From: Isoetes taiwanensis
Lineage: Eukaryota; Streptophyta; Lycopodiopsida; Isoetales; Isoetaceae
Direction: 5' to 3'
Length of the DNA: 64,000 bases
Assembly (NCBI GenBank): GCA_021234155.1
Contig: JAJEKV010000028.1
Coordinates: 5,899,637 to 5,963,636 of the forward strand
How positions within the stretch are numbered: position 1 is the first letter of the stretch; each line of letters opens with the position of its first letter. Both the position numbers and the translations under genes were made by a program. The notes beneath the pieces are model-generated. The model was not told the origin of the DNA and made no database searches. It was given only the letters and a program-made list of their open reading frames with translations. Of the stretch, positions 45,196 through 56,893 are shown one piece after another.

Positions 45196-47097
45196 ATGGA
45201 TGTCTACAGGTTGATGCCGACTGTATGGTCAAAAGGAGAGTGTACCATATCTGATGGAGTTAAAAAGACAACTCTCTACAACAAGTCAGGGAGTACTAAT
45301 ATCTGTAGTTTTTTGGAAGAAGAAATGCTCGAACAAAGCACCATGGGATTCTATAAACTACCTTTAGCTATGGATCTTCTAGATGAACTGGTACCCTCTT
45401 ACTCTTCTAACTCAATAGATCACAAGAATTCTGGTGTCATATGGTTTGATGGTGGAATATCTGTTAAGCTAGGAGTGGCATCTTCTTCTGCTGTAATCAA
45501 AGATTGTGCTAACAGATTGCTTTCAAAAGTTGGCAGGATACATGTTGGCATAACCTCCAACATGGCTGAGTACAGAGCCCTTTTGGCTGGCTTGCAAGAA
45601 GCTATTTCATTGGGACTAACAGAAGTAACCATTTATGGTGATTCTCAATTGATATGCAGGCAGGTCAATGGTGAGTATCAAGCCAAGAACCAAGAAATGC
45701 AGTTGCTGAAAGAAGAGGCCTTGAGCTGGTTGAGCAAATTTAACAAATGGAGTTTGAATTACATACCAAGGGATGAAAATTGTGAAGCAGATGCCCTATG
45801 CAGAAGTGTGTTGCTGGATTACCTTGCTGAAGGAGCTATCAAAGAAGAAGAGTTGGAACATGAAGAGATTGCACAACTACATCCCATTCTGGTAATAGAT
45901 GCTCAGCAAGAGAAAGAGGTAAAGGAACTGACTATTACCAAGAATAATGAGATCAGAACTCTGTTTCTAGGAGATATGTTTAAAACTCAAAAAGAAGCAT
46001 CATTACAAGAATTTTTTGAAGAATGGAAAGATGTATTTGCATGGGATTACACAGAGCTGGTAAGTGTAAAAACGGAGATATGTGAATTTGAAATAAAGAT
46101 GAAAGAAGGAACTAAACCTGTCATGCAAAAATTGAGAAAGATAAATAGATCTTTGCTAACTTTGATCAGAGAAGAATTATTAAAGATGAAAGAAGCTGAA
46201 GTTATCACTGAGATAACAAACCCTGAATGGTTGTCATGCATAGTACCTGTTGAAAAAAAAAACAAAACTATACGCATATGCATAGATTATAGGGACCTTA
46301 ATAAGGCTACTATAAAAGACTGTTATCCACTTCCCTTTCTAGAAGAGGTGCTTCATGCAACTGCTGGTAAAGAGATTTATTCATTTCTAGATGGATTTTC
46401 AGGTTTTAATCAGATTAAAATCAAGGAAGCAGACCAAGCTAAGACCTCCTTCATAACCCCTTGGGGAACCTTTGCCATGCAGAAAATGCCCTTTGGATTG
46501 ATGAATGCATCTGCTACATTCCAAAGGGCTATGGATAAAATCTTTCAAAGCATGCCTCTTGATAAATTTAGGGTGTTTCTTGATGACCTTTGCCTAGGAA
46601 CACTGATAGAGCAACACATGAAACTTCTGACTGTGGTTATGAGTCTGTGCAGGGAAAGTGGTGTATGTTTAAATCCAAAGAAGTGTATTTTTCTATGTTC
46701 AAAAGGTGAACTGTTAGGACATGAAGTATCTGGTCAAGGAATCAAAGTCTCAGAGGGTAAGATGGAAGCACTCAAGAAGGTAGTGCCACCTAAGACTCTG
46801 AGGCAAGTGAAGAGCTTTATGGGACTTACTAGTTTTTTAAGAATCTATGTACCTAATTTCTCACATATTATGGGTCCTATAGCAAATCTGACAAGAGTAG
46901 GCAAGTGCAGCAAACATGAGAGCAAACATATGGAAGTAAATTGGACACCAGAGTGCCAGGTTGCTTTTGAGTTGCTCATCACTCGAATTTCTCAATCAGA
47001 AGCTTTAAAACCACCTGATCATAATCTTCCTTTTAAAGCTTATATAAGTATCACTAACAAGGTGTTGGCATTTCTCTACTGCAGGATCATGGCATAA
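45196..47097 (+). CDS. pol: Pol fragment: RNase H domain followed by reverse transcriptase
   Basis: A 633-residue frame. Residues 78-205 form a complete RNase H-like domain: WFDGGIS (D85), MAEYRALLAGL (E125), VTIYGDSQLI (D149) and NCEADAL (D199), so all four catalytic acids are present. Residues 270-560 form the reverse transcriptase: ICIDYRDLNKATIKDCYPLP, YSFLDGFSGFNQI (D399), MPFGLMNASATFQRAMD, FLDD (461-464, in place of the usual YxDD) and GELLGHEVSGQGIKVSEGK, ending in VPPKTLRQVKSFMGL. A second, ordinary gypsy RNase H begins (AFKAYISI) but the frame stops at 47097. An RNase H before the reverse transcriptase differs from the usual order in plant Tat elements, where the extra domain follows. 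Confidence 0.9.
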   Translation: MDVYRLMPTVWSKGECTISDGVKKTTLYNKSGSTNICSFLEEEMLEQSTMGFYKLPLAMDLLDELVPSYSSNSIDHKNSGVIWFDGGISVKLGVASSSAVIKDCANRLLSKVGRIHVGITSNMAEYRALLAGLQEAISLGLTEVTIYGDSQLICRQVNGEYQAKNQEMQLLKEEALSWLSKFNKWSLNYIPRDENCEADALCRSVLLDYLAEGAIKEEELEHEEIAQLHPILVIDAQQEKEVKELTITKNNEIRTLFLGDMFKTQKEASLQEFFEEWKDVFAWDYTELVSVKTEICEFEIKMKEGTKPVMQKLRKINRSLLTLIREELLKMKEAEVITEITNPEWLSCIVPVEKKNKTIRICIDYRDLNKATIKDCYPLPFLEEVLHATAGKEIYSFLDGFSGFNQIKIKEADQAKTSFITPWGTFAMQKMPFGLMNASATFQRAMDKIFQSMPLDKFRVFLDDLCLGTLIEQHMKLLTVVMSLCRESGVCLNPKKCIFLCSKGELLGHEVSGQGIKVSEGKMEALKKVVPPKTLRQVKSFMGLTSFLRIYVPNFSHIMGPIANLTRVGKCSKHESKHMEVNWTPECQVAFELLITRISQSEALKPPDHNLPFKAYISITNKVLAFLYCRIMA

Positions 47098-47220
47098 TAG
47101 CCTTTACAAACAAGATATGGTCAGACACAGAAATGAGATATGCTAGATTGGAAAAAAGTGCTGCAGGAATAATGTGGTTCCTACAAAGACGGACATATTG
47201 TCCAACACAATGAGGTAAAG

Positions 47221-48740
47221 GTGCTCATGCACCAAAATCCCCTTCCATTATTATTTCAGAAAAGTCAAAGCAAAGCCAAGTTATGCAGGTGGGCCTGCAA
47301 AATTCAAGATTATAATCTTAGTGTCAAAACAGTCAAAACCATTAAGAGCCCTAGTGATTATCTCACAGAGAGAGCTTTTGAATTTGAGGATTTTGAAGGA
47401 TTGCAGGACATGGAAATACCTCAAGAGACTGGAGACTCTACCAACCTTGTTTTGTCTAGCAAGATGAATGAGGATTGGCAATTTGACCTTATTGAATTTC
47501 TGCAGAATGGAGAGCTGCCTAAAAAAATGGATACTAAGCAAACCAGAAGATTTAGAGCTAAAGCTAAAACATTCAAGATGGTAGGAGATGTATTGTGCAA
47601 GATTGATCACAATGGGGTGCTTTTGAGATGTGTCAACAGATCTGAAGCTGAGCTGATTATGGAGGCATGTCATGAAGGCATTTGTGGTGGGCATTTTGCA
47701 GCTGAAACCACTGCAAAGAAGATCATCAGATCAGGCTACTTCTGGCCAAGTTTGTTCAAAGATTGTTATGAGACAATCAAAAGATGCCATAAATGTCAAA
47801 TTCATGGTAGAAGAATCCTTCAACCTGTTGCTCTCACTGGTATTGTATCTCCTGGTCCTTTTCAAATTTGGGGATTGGATTTTATAGGGCCCATATTTCC
47901 TGAATCTCAAGGTAGGCATGAATACATCCTAGTTGCTACAGATTATTTTACTAAATGGGTGGAAGCAACTCCACTTAGACAGGCAAATGCTCTGACAACT
48001 GCTAGATTTTTACATGAGCACATATGCACTAGGTTTGGCATTCCTTTCAAAATTGTATCTGATAGGGGAACACAGTTCATAAATGATGTCATTAGTAATT
48101 TACTGAAAGCATTAAAGGTCAAACATGGGAAAAGTTACGCCTATTATCCTCAAGGCAATGGGCAAAAATTTGAGTCAACAAATAAAGTATTGAAGAGCAT
48201 TCTAAAAAAAGCGGTTGAAATTCATAAAAAGATTGGCATATTAAAGCGCATGATGCATTGTGGGCATATAGGACCTTTGTGAAAAATGCTACTAACCATA
48301 CACCTTTTAGCCTTGTCTATGGTGTTGAAGGCGTGGTTTCAGTTGAGCTAGAGTTGCCATCCTTTCGGGTTGGCAATGAAGATCGAGATGCGACTAGAGG
48401 ATGCTTACAAAGGCAGGTATGAGAAGTTCTTGATGCTTGAAGAAGAGATTTTGGAAGTTTGAGAATGTGAACCGAGGAAAAAAGCTAAGGATGTAGCAAA
48501 GCATTCAAAGCTGCACACAAGTTACAAGGAAGTTTCAAAGTAGATGAATTGGTGCTCAAGTGGAATAAAGCAAAGGAAGATTCGTGAGTAAATTTGATGG
48601 CCTATGGGAAGGTCCTTTCAAGATCCATGCAATTGCGGGTGCAAGTTCTTATCTTTTGCAAGAAATTGGTACAGGGAGATTGCTAGCCAATCCATTTGCA
48701 TTTGAAGAGGTATTGGGAGGCGACATATCACTTTGATCTT
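47221..48740 (+). pseudogene. Retrotransposon integrase with degenerate second RNase H end
   Basis: The open frame 47221-48282 starts in the end of the gypsy-type RNase H (CRWACKIQDYNLSV, KSPSDYLTE). Integrase follows: a zinc-binding H..H..C..C (CHEGICGGHFAAETT, CHKCQIHG), then catalytic D (GLDFIGP), D (IVSDRGTQFI) and E (GQKFESTNKVLK). A frameshift near 48210 leads to ALWAYRTFVKNATNHTPF and LVYGVEG, and a further shift to the C-terminal FDGLWEGPFKIHAIAGASSY, ending near 48736. All core residues are present, but the shifts prevent a continuous product. Confidence 0.85.
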
Positions 48741-49494
48741 ATTTGAGTAAACATGTTGTAGTACTTTTTTAGTTAGGAAGTATATGATAATTACGAGCAA
48801 TAGTTGTCGAGTCTTTGTTAGTATTTCAAGTTTAAAATGATAAAAGACATAAAAAGGAAAAAAAAAGAAAATCAAACAAAACATAGAGTTCTAAGTAAAG
48901 TAGGTTTTATTATTAAGCGGTTTACATTTTCGAGGAGAGAAGGTGGTTCTTGATTGAAGGCCGATTTCAAACAAAATCTTTGCTTCAGGCTGAGCAAGAG
49001 TTTATCTTGTTGATGCTAACATTTTGCACCACTTGCCAGATCCATCAGACTGATCAAACTCATCAGGATATGACTTAGCCTGCATATACATGAGACTTGT
49101 ATTCTTTTTCAAATGCAGATTCCCATCAAACAGCTATACATCCATGGAGAAAAGCTGTTGCAGAAGATACTAACAGTTTTTTAAGTGTCATTCCAAGTTC
49201 ATTTGTTTTCCTTCCACGTCCATCTGATCACTATAGCCTGGAACATATGACCATTGCTTCCAAATCTTGTCAAGCTGCTACCAAAAGTTGCCTCCCATAG
49301 TCACTCACCTAAAGGCAACTCAGAAACACAAGTTCAAACAGAACAAGAAGAACATTGCTGCTGATCATGTCAATTATTCCAACAGTTTCTGAAGACTACC
49401 TGTCAGTCTGTACATTCATATTCATACTCAAGTTTTCTAACTGAATATTACAGGCTGAGGGGACCAGCCACATCCTTTCCTTTGTTTAGCATCA
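48741..49494 (+). other. Retrotransposon internal 3' non-coding region
   Basis: No open frame of note lies between integrase and the 3' LTR. Plant Tat-type elements often have long non-coding stretches here. Confidence 0.5.
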
Positions 49495-52096
49495 TGTTGC
49501 CTGGCTATAGCAGGCAACATATACAAGGCTCCTGAGCAATATCACAGGCAAAGATTTGAAGACCAAGAATACTGAGACCAAAAGACTTGAAGACCAAAGA
49601 TGCTGATGAAGAACCCAAAGGATGACTTTAAGTCAAGACACAAGTTCACAACTCAAACTCCAAGGATTGAATGCATTCTCTAGCTCTGAAGGCACTTATG
49701 AGGTTTGGAAGACCCCTGTGAAGATGGCAAGCTATGATATGGTATTTATCTTTCTCATGTTGTGATGATTCTCTATTTGCCCTTTGTTCCATCATACCAT
49801 CATCCTTTATCCTATTTTTTCACCTTCATTGCCTTTTCACATCCTACACCATCATGTATTTCATATGTAACCATTTGTTTCATAGTTGACCTACCATTAC
49901 CTAGGGCACATTTTCCAAGGAAGTTGTCAAACCTAAAAGTTGGCTAGCATCAAGCTCTATATCATCATTTTCATCTCATGCCTTGCCATTCCATTATCAC
50001 ACACTTCATACCAAGTAGCTAAAGCAAAAAAACATATGTGCTAAGCACAAAAAACACAAAAATGCCAGTCCCCATCTCCAAGTGACATGGCATGATGACT
50101 AGATACACATGTCATCACCTCCAAAGCTACTTTGGTCCACTCATCATTTGCCACCTTCATGTCTCATTCATCGTGTTGCCACCTAAGCACCAAATTTCCA
50201 CATCATCACATCACTCCACATCATCAAATGATGACTAGGCAAGTTTTGACCAAACTCAAAATTGGTCAACCTAATGATCAAATTACCTTGGGAAGTGAAC
50301 CTACTAGCCTTGTTCACCCTAGTTGACCTATTTTTCCACCTTTCCACTACATTTTCACCTATTGCCACCTCATCATCAAAATATCAAGGGGCATTTGAAA
50401 TCTTGAAATTCCATCCAGGCAAAATGCCTTATTTGACCAACACACATCACCATTGACTTTGCCCAGTCATCATTGATTCATCTTTTTTGAACAAAAATCA
50501 AAATATTATTTTTCCAAAATTTGGCCTTACCATCTTGAAGCTCCCATGAAAATATGCCACCTGGCACAAAAAATCTCAAAAAAAAGACCCTATATAGACC
50601 TTCAAATTTCATTTCTTGGGAACCGTGCCCCATGCCAAAAAATACAAAAATTTTCCTATTCTACCCCCCTCCATCTATCTACCCTCTCATCCTCTGCCAA
50701 GTGGCGTCCCCCCTGGCATGCCAAGTCGAAACACGAGCCGAGCTTGGCGTGGGAGGAGACCACGTAATCAAGAGAGAGGAAAATAGTTCCCTATTTATAC
50801 CTTGGCCCACTTTTTGATCTCGGCCTGTGGGATATATCATGTCGAACCCTAAAATTTGAATTTGCCAAGAAACCTCCATTCTGTTGAGCCAAACGGAGTA
50901 ATCATTGCATCTGTTGGCCGGTTTTGTCCTACTCCACTGAAAGAACAACCCAATTAAACCAAAACCGTGGCATTGATTGTGAATTTGCCAAGATCTGACC
51001 GGAGACAGGGGATTTTAAAAAAAGGGGTTTGTTCTACTGAAATTTTTCAAGGGCCATAAGCGGATTTGAAGACCAGGAACGTGAAGTCGTGACGTCTACA
51101 GAGCTTGCAGAAGATCCTCCTGCTTCGGAAATCAAAATCTGAGGCATATGTGACGAAATATCCTTGAATCTTTTGAAACTTGAAGTTATTTTGATTGAGT
51201 TGTTCTTGGATGATCCAGTCGGACATTCTTGAATACCCTGTGTTGTGAATTTGCTGTTTTGACTTAATGAAAATCGGAATTTGGGAAAAGAGTGTGTGAA
51301 AGTATGATTGAACTCATTTTGCTGTGCATTGTCATTTACACTTGAGCATAAAGGAATTGAGCAGAATACAACTAGTGCTTGTTTGAGTCATTGTTAGAAA
51401 AAGAAAAAAATTGAAATGTCCTGCAGAATAAATGTCCTTTGAGAAAGACTAAAGATAGATCTTTTCTTTGAGTCATCTGTTGGTTTGTAGGCATCTCTAG
51501 TATCCAAGCAACCATCAGAGGCATCAGTAGTGAACATTGAGAGCAGAGAAAGCAAAAGAAAGGGAATTGACAATTAGAGTGCAAGGACTGTTACAGGCAT
51601 TGCCATTGAAACTCAGGCAATGCATGTTACAGTAAGAATTTAGGCTTTGTTTGAATCAAGTGAGCGTATGCACGTGATCTACAGGAGCATACCTAGGTGT
51701 AGGAATTTATTTCTACCACAGAAGATCATTGTTTAGCATTTGGCAAAATCGAGCTCACTGTCCAGGCCATTGACCAAAAATTGACCCAGTCAGGAAGTTG
51801 ATTTGTGAGAAATTTGTAAACACTTTGCTTGTAGACTTTTCAGAACAGTTTTTTGGAGTTGGCTAGCATACTTTGGTAAAGATTTCAAGTGCTTTTGAAA
51901 TAGATGCATGGTTTGGTGAATGTTTAAGTGCTGCTAGTTTCTTTTGCTTTAGGGACTCTAGTGGATTTGGTATTTCCTTGCAAAGTCAGAGATGTTTTGC
52001 AGTGCAGATTGATCACCTCAAGTGATCTGGAGGTCCTGACCATCAAAACACCTTTGTAAGGCCCCAGTTGGAGACCACCCAGGATAATCTCCAACA
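49495..52096 (+). repeat. 3' LTR (2602 bp)
   Basis: Begins TGTTGCCTGGCTATAGCAGG and ends GATAATCTCCAACA, then ACAAC. I did not find a clear polypurine tract directly upstream; the best purine stretch in the internal 3' region is at 48850-48875. Confidence 0.95.
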
Positions 52097-52129
52097 ACAA
52101 CACCCGCTAATCTAACACACACCAGTGCC

Positions 52130-53420
52130 GGCTCTAATGCAATCTACAGGTGCCTGCAAACAGTCTTAGCCACTCTCCTTCAAACTATCTTGCTCGGATA
52201 TTGCGAAGGGAAGTGGCTTTGACTGTCTGCAGGCCTCGGTCGCAGCCAATTCTTAGCGTGAATTCTCGGTGGTATGGTCGCAGATGGCTCCTACCCAGTT
52301 AGGGGAGACCGTCTCCTTGAACCATCTTCACGAATATTATGAAGGGATGGCCGGACTGGGTGGAGGCCTCTACAACTAACCACAGGGAAACCATCGAGCT
52401 TGCTGTCTGCATTCTCAGCTCGCGAGTCGAGAATGCCTTAACCAGCCAGCACTCCATGTGTACTATCTGGAGTTCTCAATGGCTAAGGCATTCTCGACTT
52501 GCGAGTGGAGAATGCGCATGCAGTTAACACTTTGCATTCTCGACTGCAGTCGTCGAGAATCCCTTAGCCGGCCAATTCTCCTGTATGAAAGCGATGGCCT
52601 CCACCCGGCCGAGCCACTCTCCCCGAACCATCTTCGCGAAGATAATATTGCTAAGGGAGGCTCCTGACCGGTGGAGGCCTCTACAACTAACCACGAGGGG
52701 TAACCACGAGCTTGTATGCATTTCTCGGCTGGAAGTCGAATGGCTTAAACAAACCGGCCTCCATGTGTACTATCCGGAGTTCTCGATGGCTAAAGGCATT
52801 CAAACTTGCTGAGTGAGAATGCGAAACAACTTTCTGAAACCTTTCTCGATTTCGCAAGTCGAATCCCTTTACCAGCCAATTCTCACGTGGTAATTGGCGG
52901 TGGCCTCCACCCAATCGAGCCACTCTCCTTCAACCATCTTAAATCGAATATTGCGAAGGGGGGGGGCTCGGGTGGGAGAGCCTCTAACCACCCGCGGGGT
53001 AACCACTGAAACTTCTTTGTCGCATTCTCGGCTCGCTGAATGAAATGGCTTAAACCAACAGACTATCACGGAGTTCGATGGCTAAGGCATTCTCGACTTG
53101 GCGCAGTCGAGAATCCCTTTAGCCCATCTCACATAGCAATGCCCGCTCAGTGCATTCTCCGGTGCTCTGAGCTGATCTCAATACTCTCCTTCAAACTATA
53201 TTGCTCGAATATTGCAAAGGGAAGTGGCCCTGACTGTCTGCAGGCCTTTGGGACGTAGCACATGCCTTTACAACTAAGCACTTTGTATTCTCCTGTTTTT
53301 AGTCCCAAGTGCCTCTAGCCTGTCTGAGCCACTCTCCTTCGAACCACATTCCTCGAATATTGCGAAGAGGAGTGGTTCCGACAGGGTGGAGGCCTCTCCG
53401 ACTAACCACAGGAGGATGCA
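52130..53420. repeat. Tandem array of palindrome-containing units (about 300 bp period)
   Basis: A degenerate unit recurs four to five times. Its landmarks are CCACTCTCCTTCAAACCATC followed by CGAATATTGCGAAGGGAAGTGG-like sequence (about 52166, 52306, 52610, 52916, 53180, 53326), GGCCTCTACAACTAACCAC (about 52364, 52674, 52980, 53264, 53391) and TCTCGACTCGCGAGTCGAGA variants (52410-52436, 52489-52515, 52534-52560, 52842-52866, 53087-53116). CCACTCTCCTTC and GAAGGGAAGTGG are themselves inverted, so most of the unit is made of hairpins. The LTR retrotransposon separates this array from palindrome cluster 2. Confidence 0.8.
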
Positions 53421-54300
53421 TTTGAACCGCATCTCCAGGGCCTTAGACCTAGCCTGATCTATATACAACATTCGTAGAAAACATTCCAAGAAAAAACACA
53501 CCTAAAACGGAACTGTTCACGTTTACCCCCGATCCATTGTTTCCGTGCCGAGCATCTCTCAACCCAGAGAGTAATTCATCTCTTGAAGCTGAAAAATGCT
53601 CGACAAGGAAACAGTAAATCCGTCGAGCTTATGAGCAGTCCCATGATCTAAGCACGGACGGCATGTTCTACACACAAAATAACAGGCATCTCTGAAACTC
53701 ACCTCTTCACGCAGTAATTCCTTGGGCCATTGTATGGCCGGATCCGCGGCCTCACCAGAGAGTCTTTGCTTCTTTACGCCGGTCTCATCAAGAGTGCATT
53801 CGCATCTAATACTTGTATCAATGCAATTCTCGTGTATCCCCGTTCCATGGCGCTGCAGTGTACCATTCCCGTGTCTGGCAGCTCCTCTCCGCTTGCTACC
53901 TTAGCTCCGTGCTCATCGATCAAATCAACTACTTGCAATAAGGCGGCGGTTAGAAAAAATACCGAGCAAGGCACCTGTGAGGAGCTTACGCGTCGTGGCA
54001 CCATTCGGAAGTCACTTACGGTCGATGCTCGCCTCCCAACTCTAAATTAAGCCAATGCGGTGAAGATAAGCTACACTGGCGCTCACTAAGTCCCCGGATG
54101 TGATTCAATTTCAAAATGGTGTTTGGCGGGCTAAAAGCCGACCGTCTTTGTACCCTAACCACGCTTTTTTTTTTTCTTAAATGATTGTATGTCCTTAAAT
54201 TCAAAATTAAGAACACGCCCGACCTTTTTTACACGCAGTCCTAAAACCTCCAAGGTGCGGAGGAAGCTTAATTTATAGAAGGGTTGAGCAAACAAGAAGA
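53421..54300. other. Intergenic region upstream of the methyltransferase-like gene
   Basis: Short frames only. I recognise no gene, RNA or terminal repeat here. Confidence 0.35.
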
Positions 54301-55248
54301 TGGGGGGCATACAGACATGGCGACTCGATCCGAGGCGGAAGCTGGTTCTAGCGGCAAGAAGAAGAGAAAGACAAAGCTCCAGGTGAGATGTGAGGGTTTT
54401 TCTTTGGTCGGAATACCTTTCTCGATCCATCCTTTGGTCTTGCGGCATTTACAGAGGACTCACTAGTGATCACCGGCCGCGACTCAGTTCTTAGTCATCG
54501 AGGGATTGGAGACGAGCTTCTTGACACACCAGCAGATTCTTGGTGGTATGTCGAGGTATCAACAAGTGGGAAGGAGAAAGATCATTTCTCCACCAAAGAG
54601 ATAAGAAGAGCTCGGGAGACAAGTACAAGAAGGTCGGTGTTGTGCTCTCCGTCTCTGCGCCCGATTGAAGCATCTATCAATGTTTGTGGAAGACCGCGGA
54701 GGAAAAGAGTAAGTTCTACCACACGAAGAAATTATCAGTTTCAAATTATTCTCACTCTTCAATGAGCAAGTCGAAGGGCACCGACAAAAGGCCGGCGCCT
54801 TTAAACTGTCAGAACCTTGGGTGGAAGGATCTGGAAAGGATGAAGGAGGCCGGGACCCTAACATCGAGGGAGCTTGGAATGGAGATTTCCAGAGTGAGGG
54901 AAAAACTGTTTAACACAGGGAGCTTCACCTCCAGTGTGCTGAAGACTCTACAACACTCGGCAGTGGGGAGGGAAGTTGTGGTTCATAAAGAAAAAAGTCC
55001 GGACAAGACCACAGATGGAGGAGATGACACCACACGGGAGGAATCAGATGATGAAACAGACGAAGATATGGTCGACTCTCCATTAATGGATCCAGATGAG
55101 CAGATCAGGATTTCACAGAGAGGTGCACAGAAAATGGAGCGGCTGGCTCAGTATTATCCGTTGGGAATATCACACAAGCTGTTGCTGGACATCAGACGCC
55201 TGAAGGTTTGCACGGGAGATGCCGTCTTGTTCAACCACAGGGAATTTA

Positions 55249-56458
55249 TTTTTTTTTTTTTGAAGGTAAGAGATTTTTTTTATATTATATATAAATAAAG
55301 AAGTACAATGCTTGATGTTAGTAGAGAATTACTACAGGAGTAATCTCGACATCTTCATTTTCTACTAATACAAGCTTACTGATATACATGAAGCCCAAAT
55401 ACTGCTCTGATAGCAAATAAGTCTTGATAGCATAAGATCTCCCGTATGGTAACCAGAGTAGCCAAGATGATGCTAGGAAAGAAGGCTCCCGAAAATTCTT
55501 TCAATGTATGAAGATTCACAGCATAAAATCCAGAAGTAATAAGAAGTGGATGGAGTTATACATCTGCATCAGTATAGCATTTAAATTCCAAGCATCTCGA
55601 CATAGCAGTATCGAGTGCACCTATTCCAAGCTTATCAGTACTTAGAATGGAAACCTGTAATTTGGCTTATCAGTACCAAAATCTTACACTCAAACATCAG
55701 TATTTGAGCGGCTATCCAAGTATGATTACTTGAGAAAGCTCCAGGTTTTTGGAAATTTAAATCAAGCATCAGCACTTGAAGAAGCTATTTTCTGCCCTGG
55801 CATACAGTATTATACAACTTCGATTCAATCCTTAATACTTCTAAGAAATCCCACAATAAACCTTCCGATTTGAAAGAAAAATCTGATCAAACTTGGTAAA
55901 CCTGAATCTTTCTGCTAGTAAGAAAGTACAGGAGAAGAAAATAGCTGCCTCATAGGACAAAATCTCAAAATTAAGGATTTTGATGCTCAAACCAGAAGCA
56001 GCTTATCTTACCAGGATAGTATCAGATCTACTCCACCTTATAGGCCAAGATTCGCCATTTCGGTGTGTCTCTTCATGAAAGAAAAAGAATCTGCCTCCCA
56101 AGAACCGTTTGAAAAATGGAAATGGAAGTAAGGGCTGTCGGATTTGCTTGATTCCTCTCATTCCAGAACAGAAAACATTATGCTTTGGGAAGCAAAGAGG
56201 AGAAAAGCCACGTTAGTGGCATAACACAAAACCTGGAAGGATCCGCCGCGAAGCTACTCCAAGGAAAAAAACATCATAGAAATTGCAAGATTTGCTCCAG
56301 AAGCATGCCAAATCCTCTGCTAGCATCCGAAATCCTCCCTGGTAAGCTTCTATGTGATGCAGCAGTGCCGGAATGGGAGAGAGAGGGGCGGCCCCTCTCT
56401 CACGGCCGCCCTAGCCGCTGAGCGCCAAGAACGGCATCCTTCTCCCTGAACTGAGTTC
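55249..56458 (-). mobile_element. Retroposed insertion with 15 bp target duplication and oligo-A tail
   Basis: ACCACAGGGAATTTA occurs at 55234-55248 and again at 56459-56473. The insert begins after the first copy with 13 T, an A tail when read on the minus strand. The host frame reads straight from FNHREF on the left to NPAHML on the right when the insert and one repeat are ignored. This is the signature of LINE-mediated retroposition. The 1.2 kb insert has no long open frame; its source is unknown. Confidence 0.82.
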
Positions 56459-56893
56459 ACCACAGGGAATTTAATCCAGCACACATGCTGGAGATTCTCA
56501 ACCTGATGGTGCGACATCCTGTTGCCGATCCAATGCCTGCGGATGTCATACCTTTCGCCAGTCGGCCGGTGAGTTGTTGCCGGAAGTCCGAGGAAGACCC
56601 GAAAGGGTAAAAGACGTCCGGTTACGGGTAGTAGGCGGTCGGCAAGCCGGTGAGGGCAAGCGTGGTATTGCGAGCGGAGAAGGAGGTGCCGCAAAGGATC
56701 AAGGATAGATATGCCAAAGCGAGAGTCGCGAGTTCTTGCAGCGGAGATGCCGAACCGATCCGCCAAAGATTAGCCAATCGCCGTAACACAATAGCGCCGA
56801 GTGCCGGCCTACATAAGGTAAAGAACTCTCGATTGGCGGTTTCAAAAGCGACTCGCGGTCGAAGCCTAAGCATCCTATCATTTTCGATCATGG

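Larger units (their letters stand above)
40831..52096 (+). mobile_element. Complete Ty3/gypsy LTR retrotransposon, 11266 bp
   Basis: It has two LTRs of about 2.6 kb that both run from TG to CA, a 5 bp target duplication ACAAC (40826-40830 and 52097-52101), a primer-binding site next to the 5' LTR, a gag frame and pol domains in the order protease, RNase H, reverse transcriptase, degenerate second RNase H, integrase. The extra RNase H points to the plant Tat lineage, although its position before the reverse transcriptase is unusual to me. Several frameshifts make this copy non-autonomous. Confidence 0.95.
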
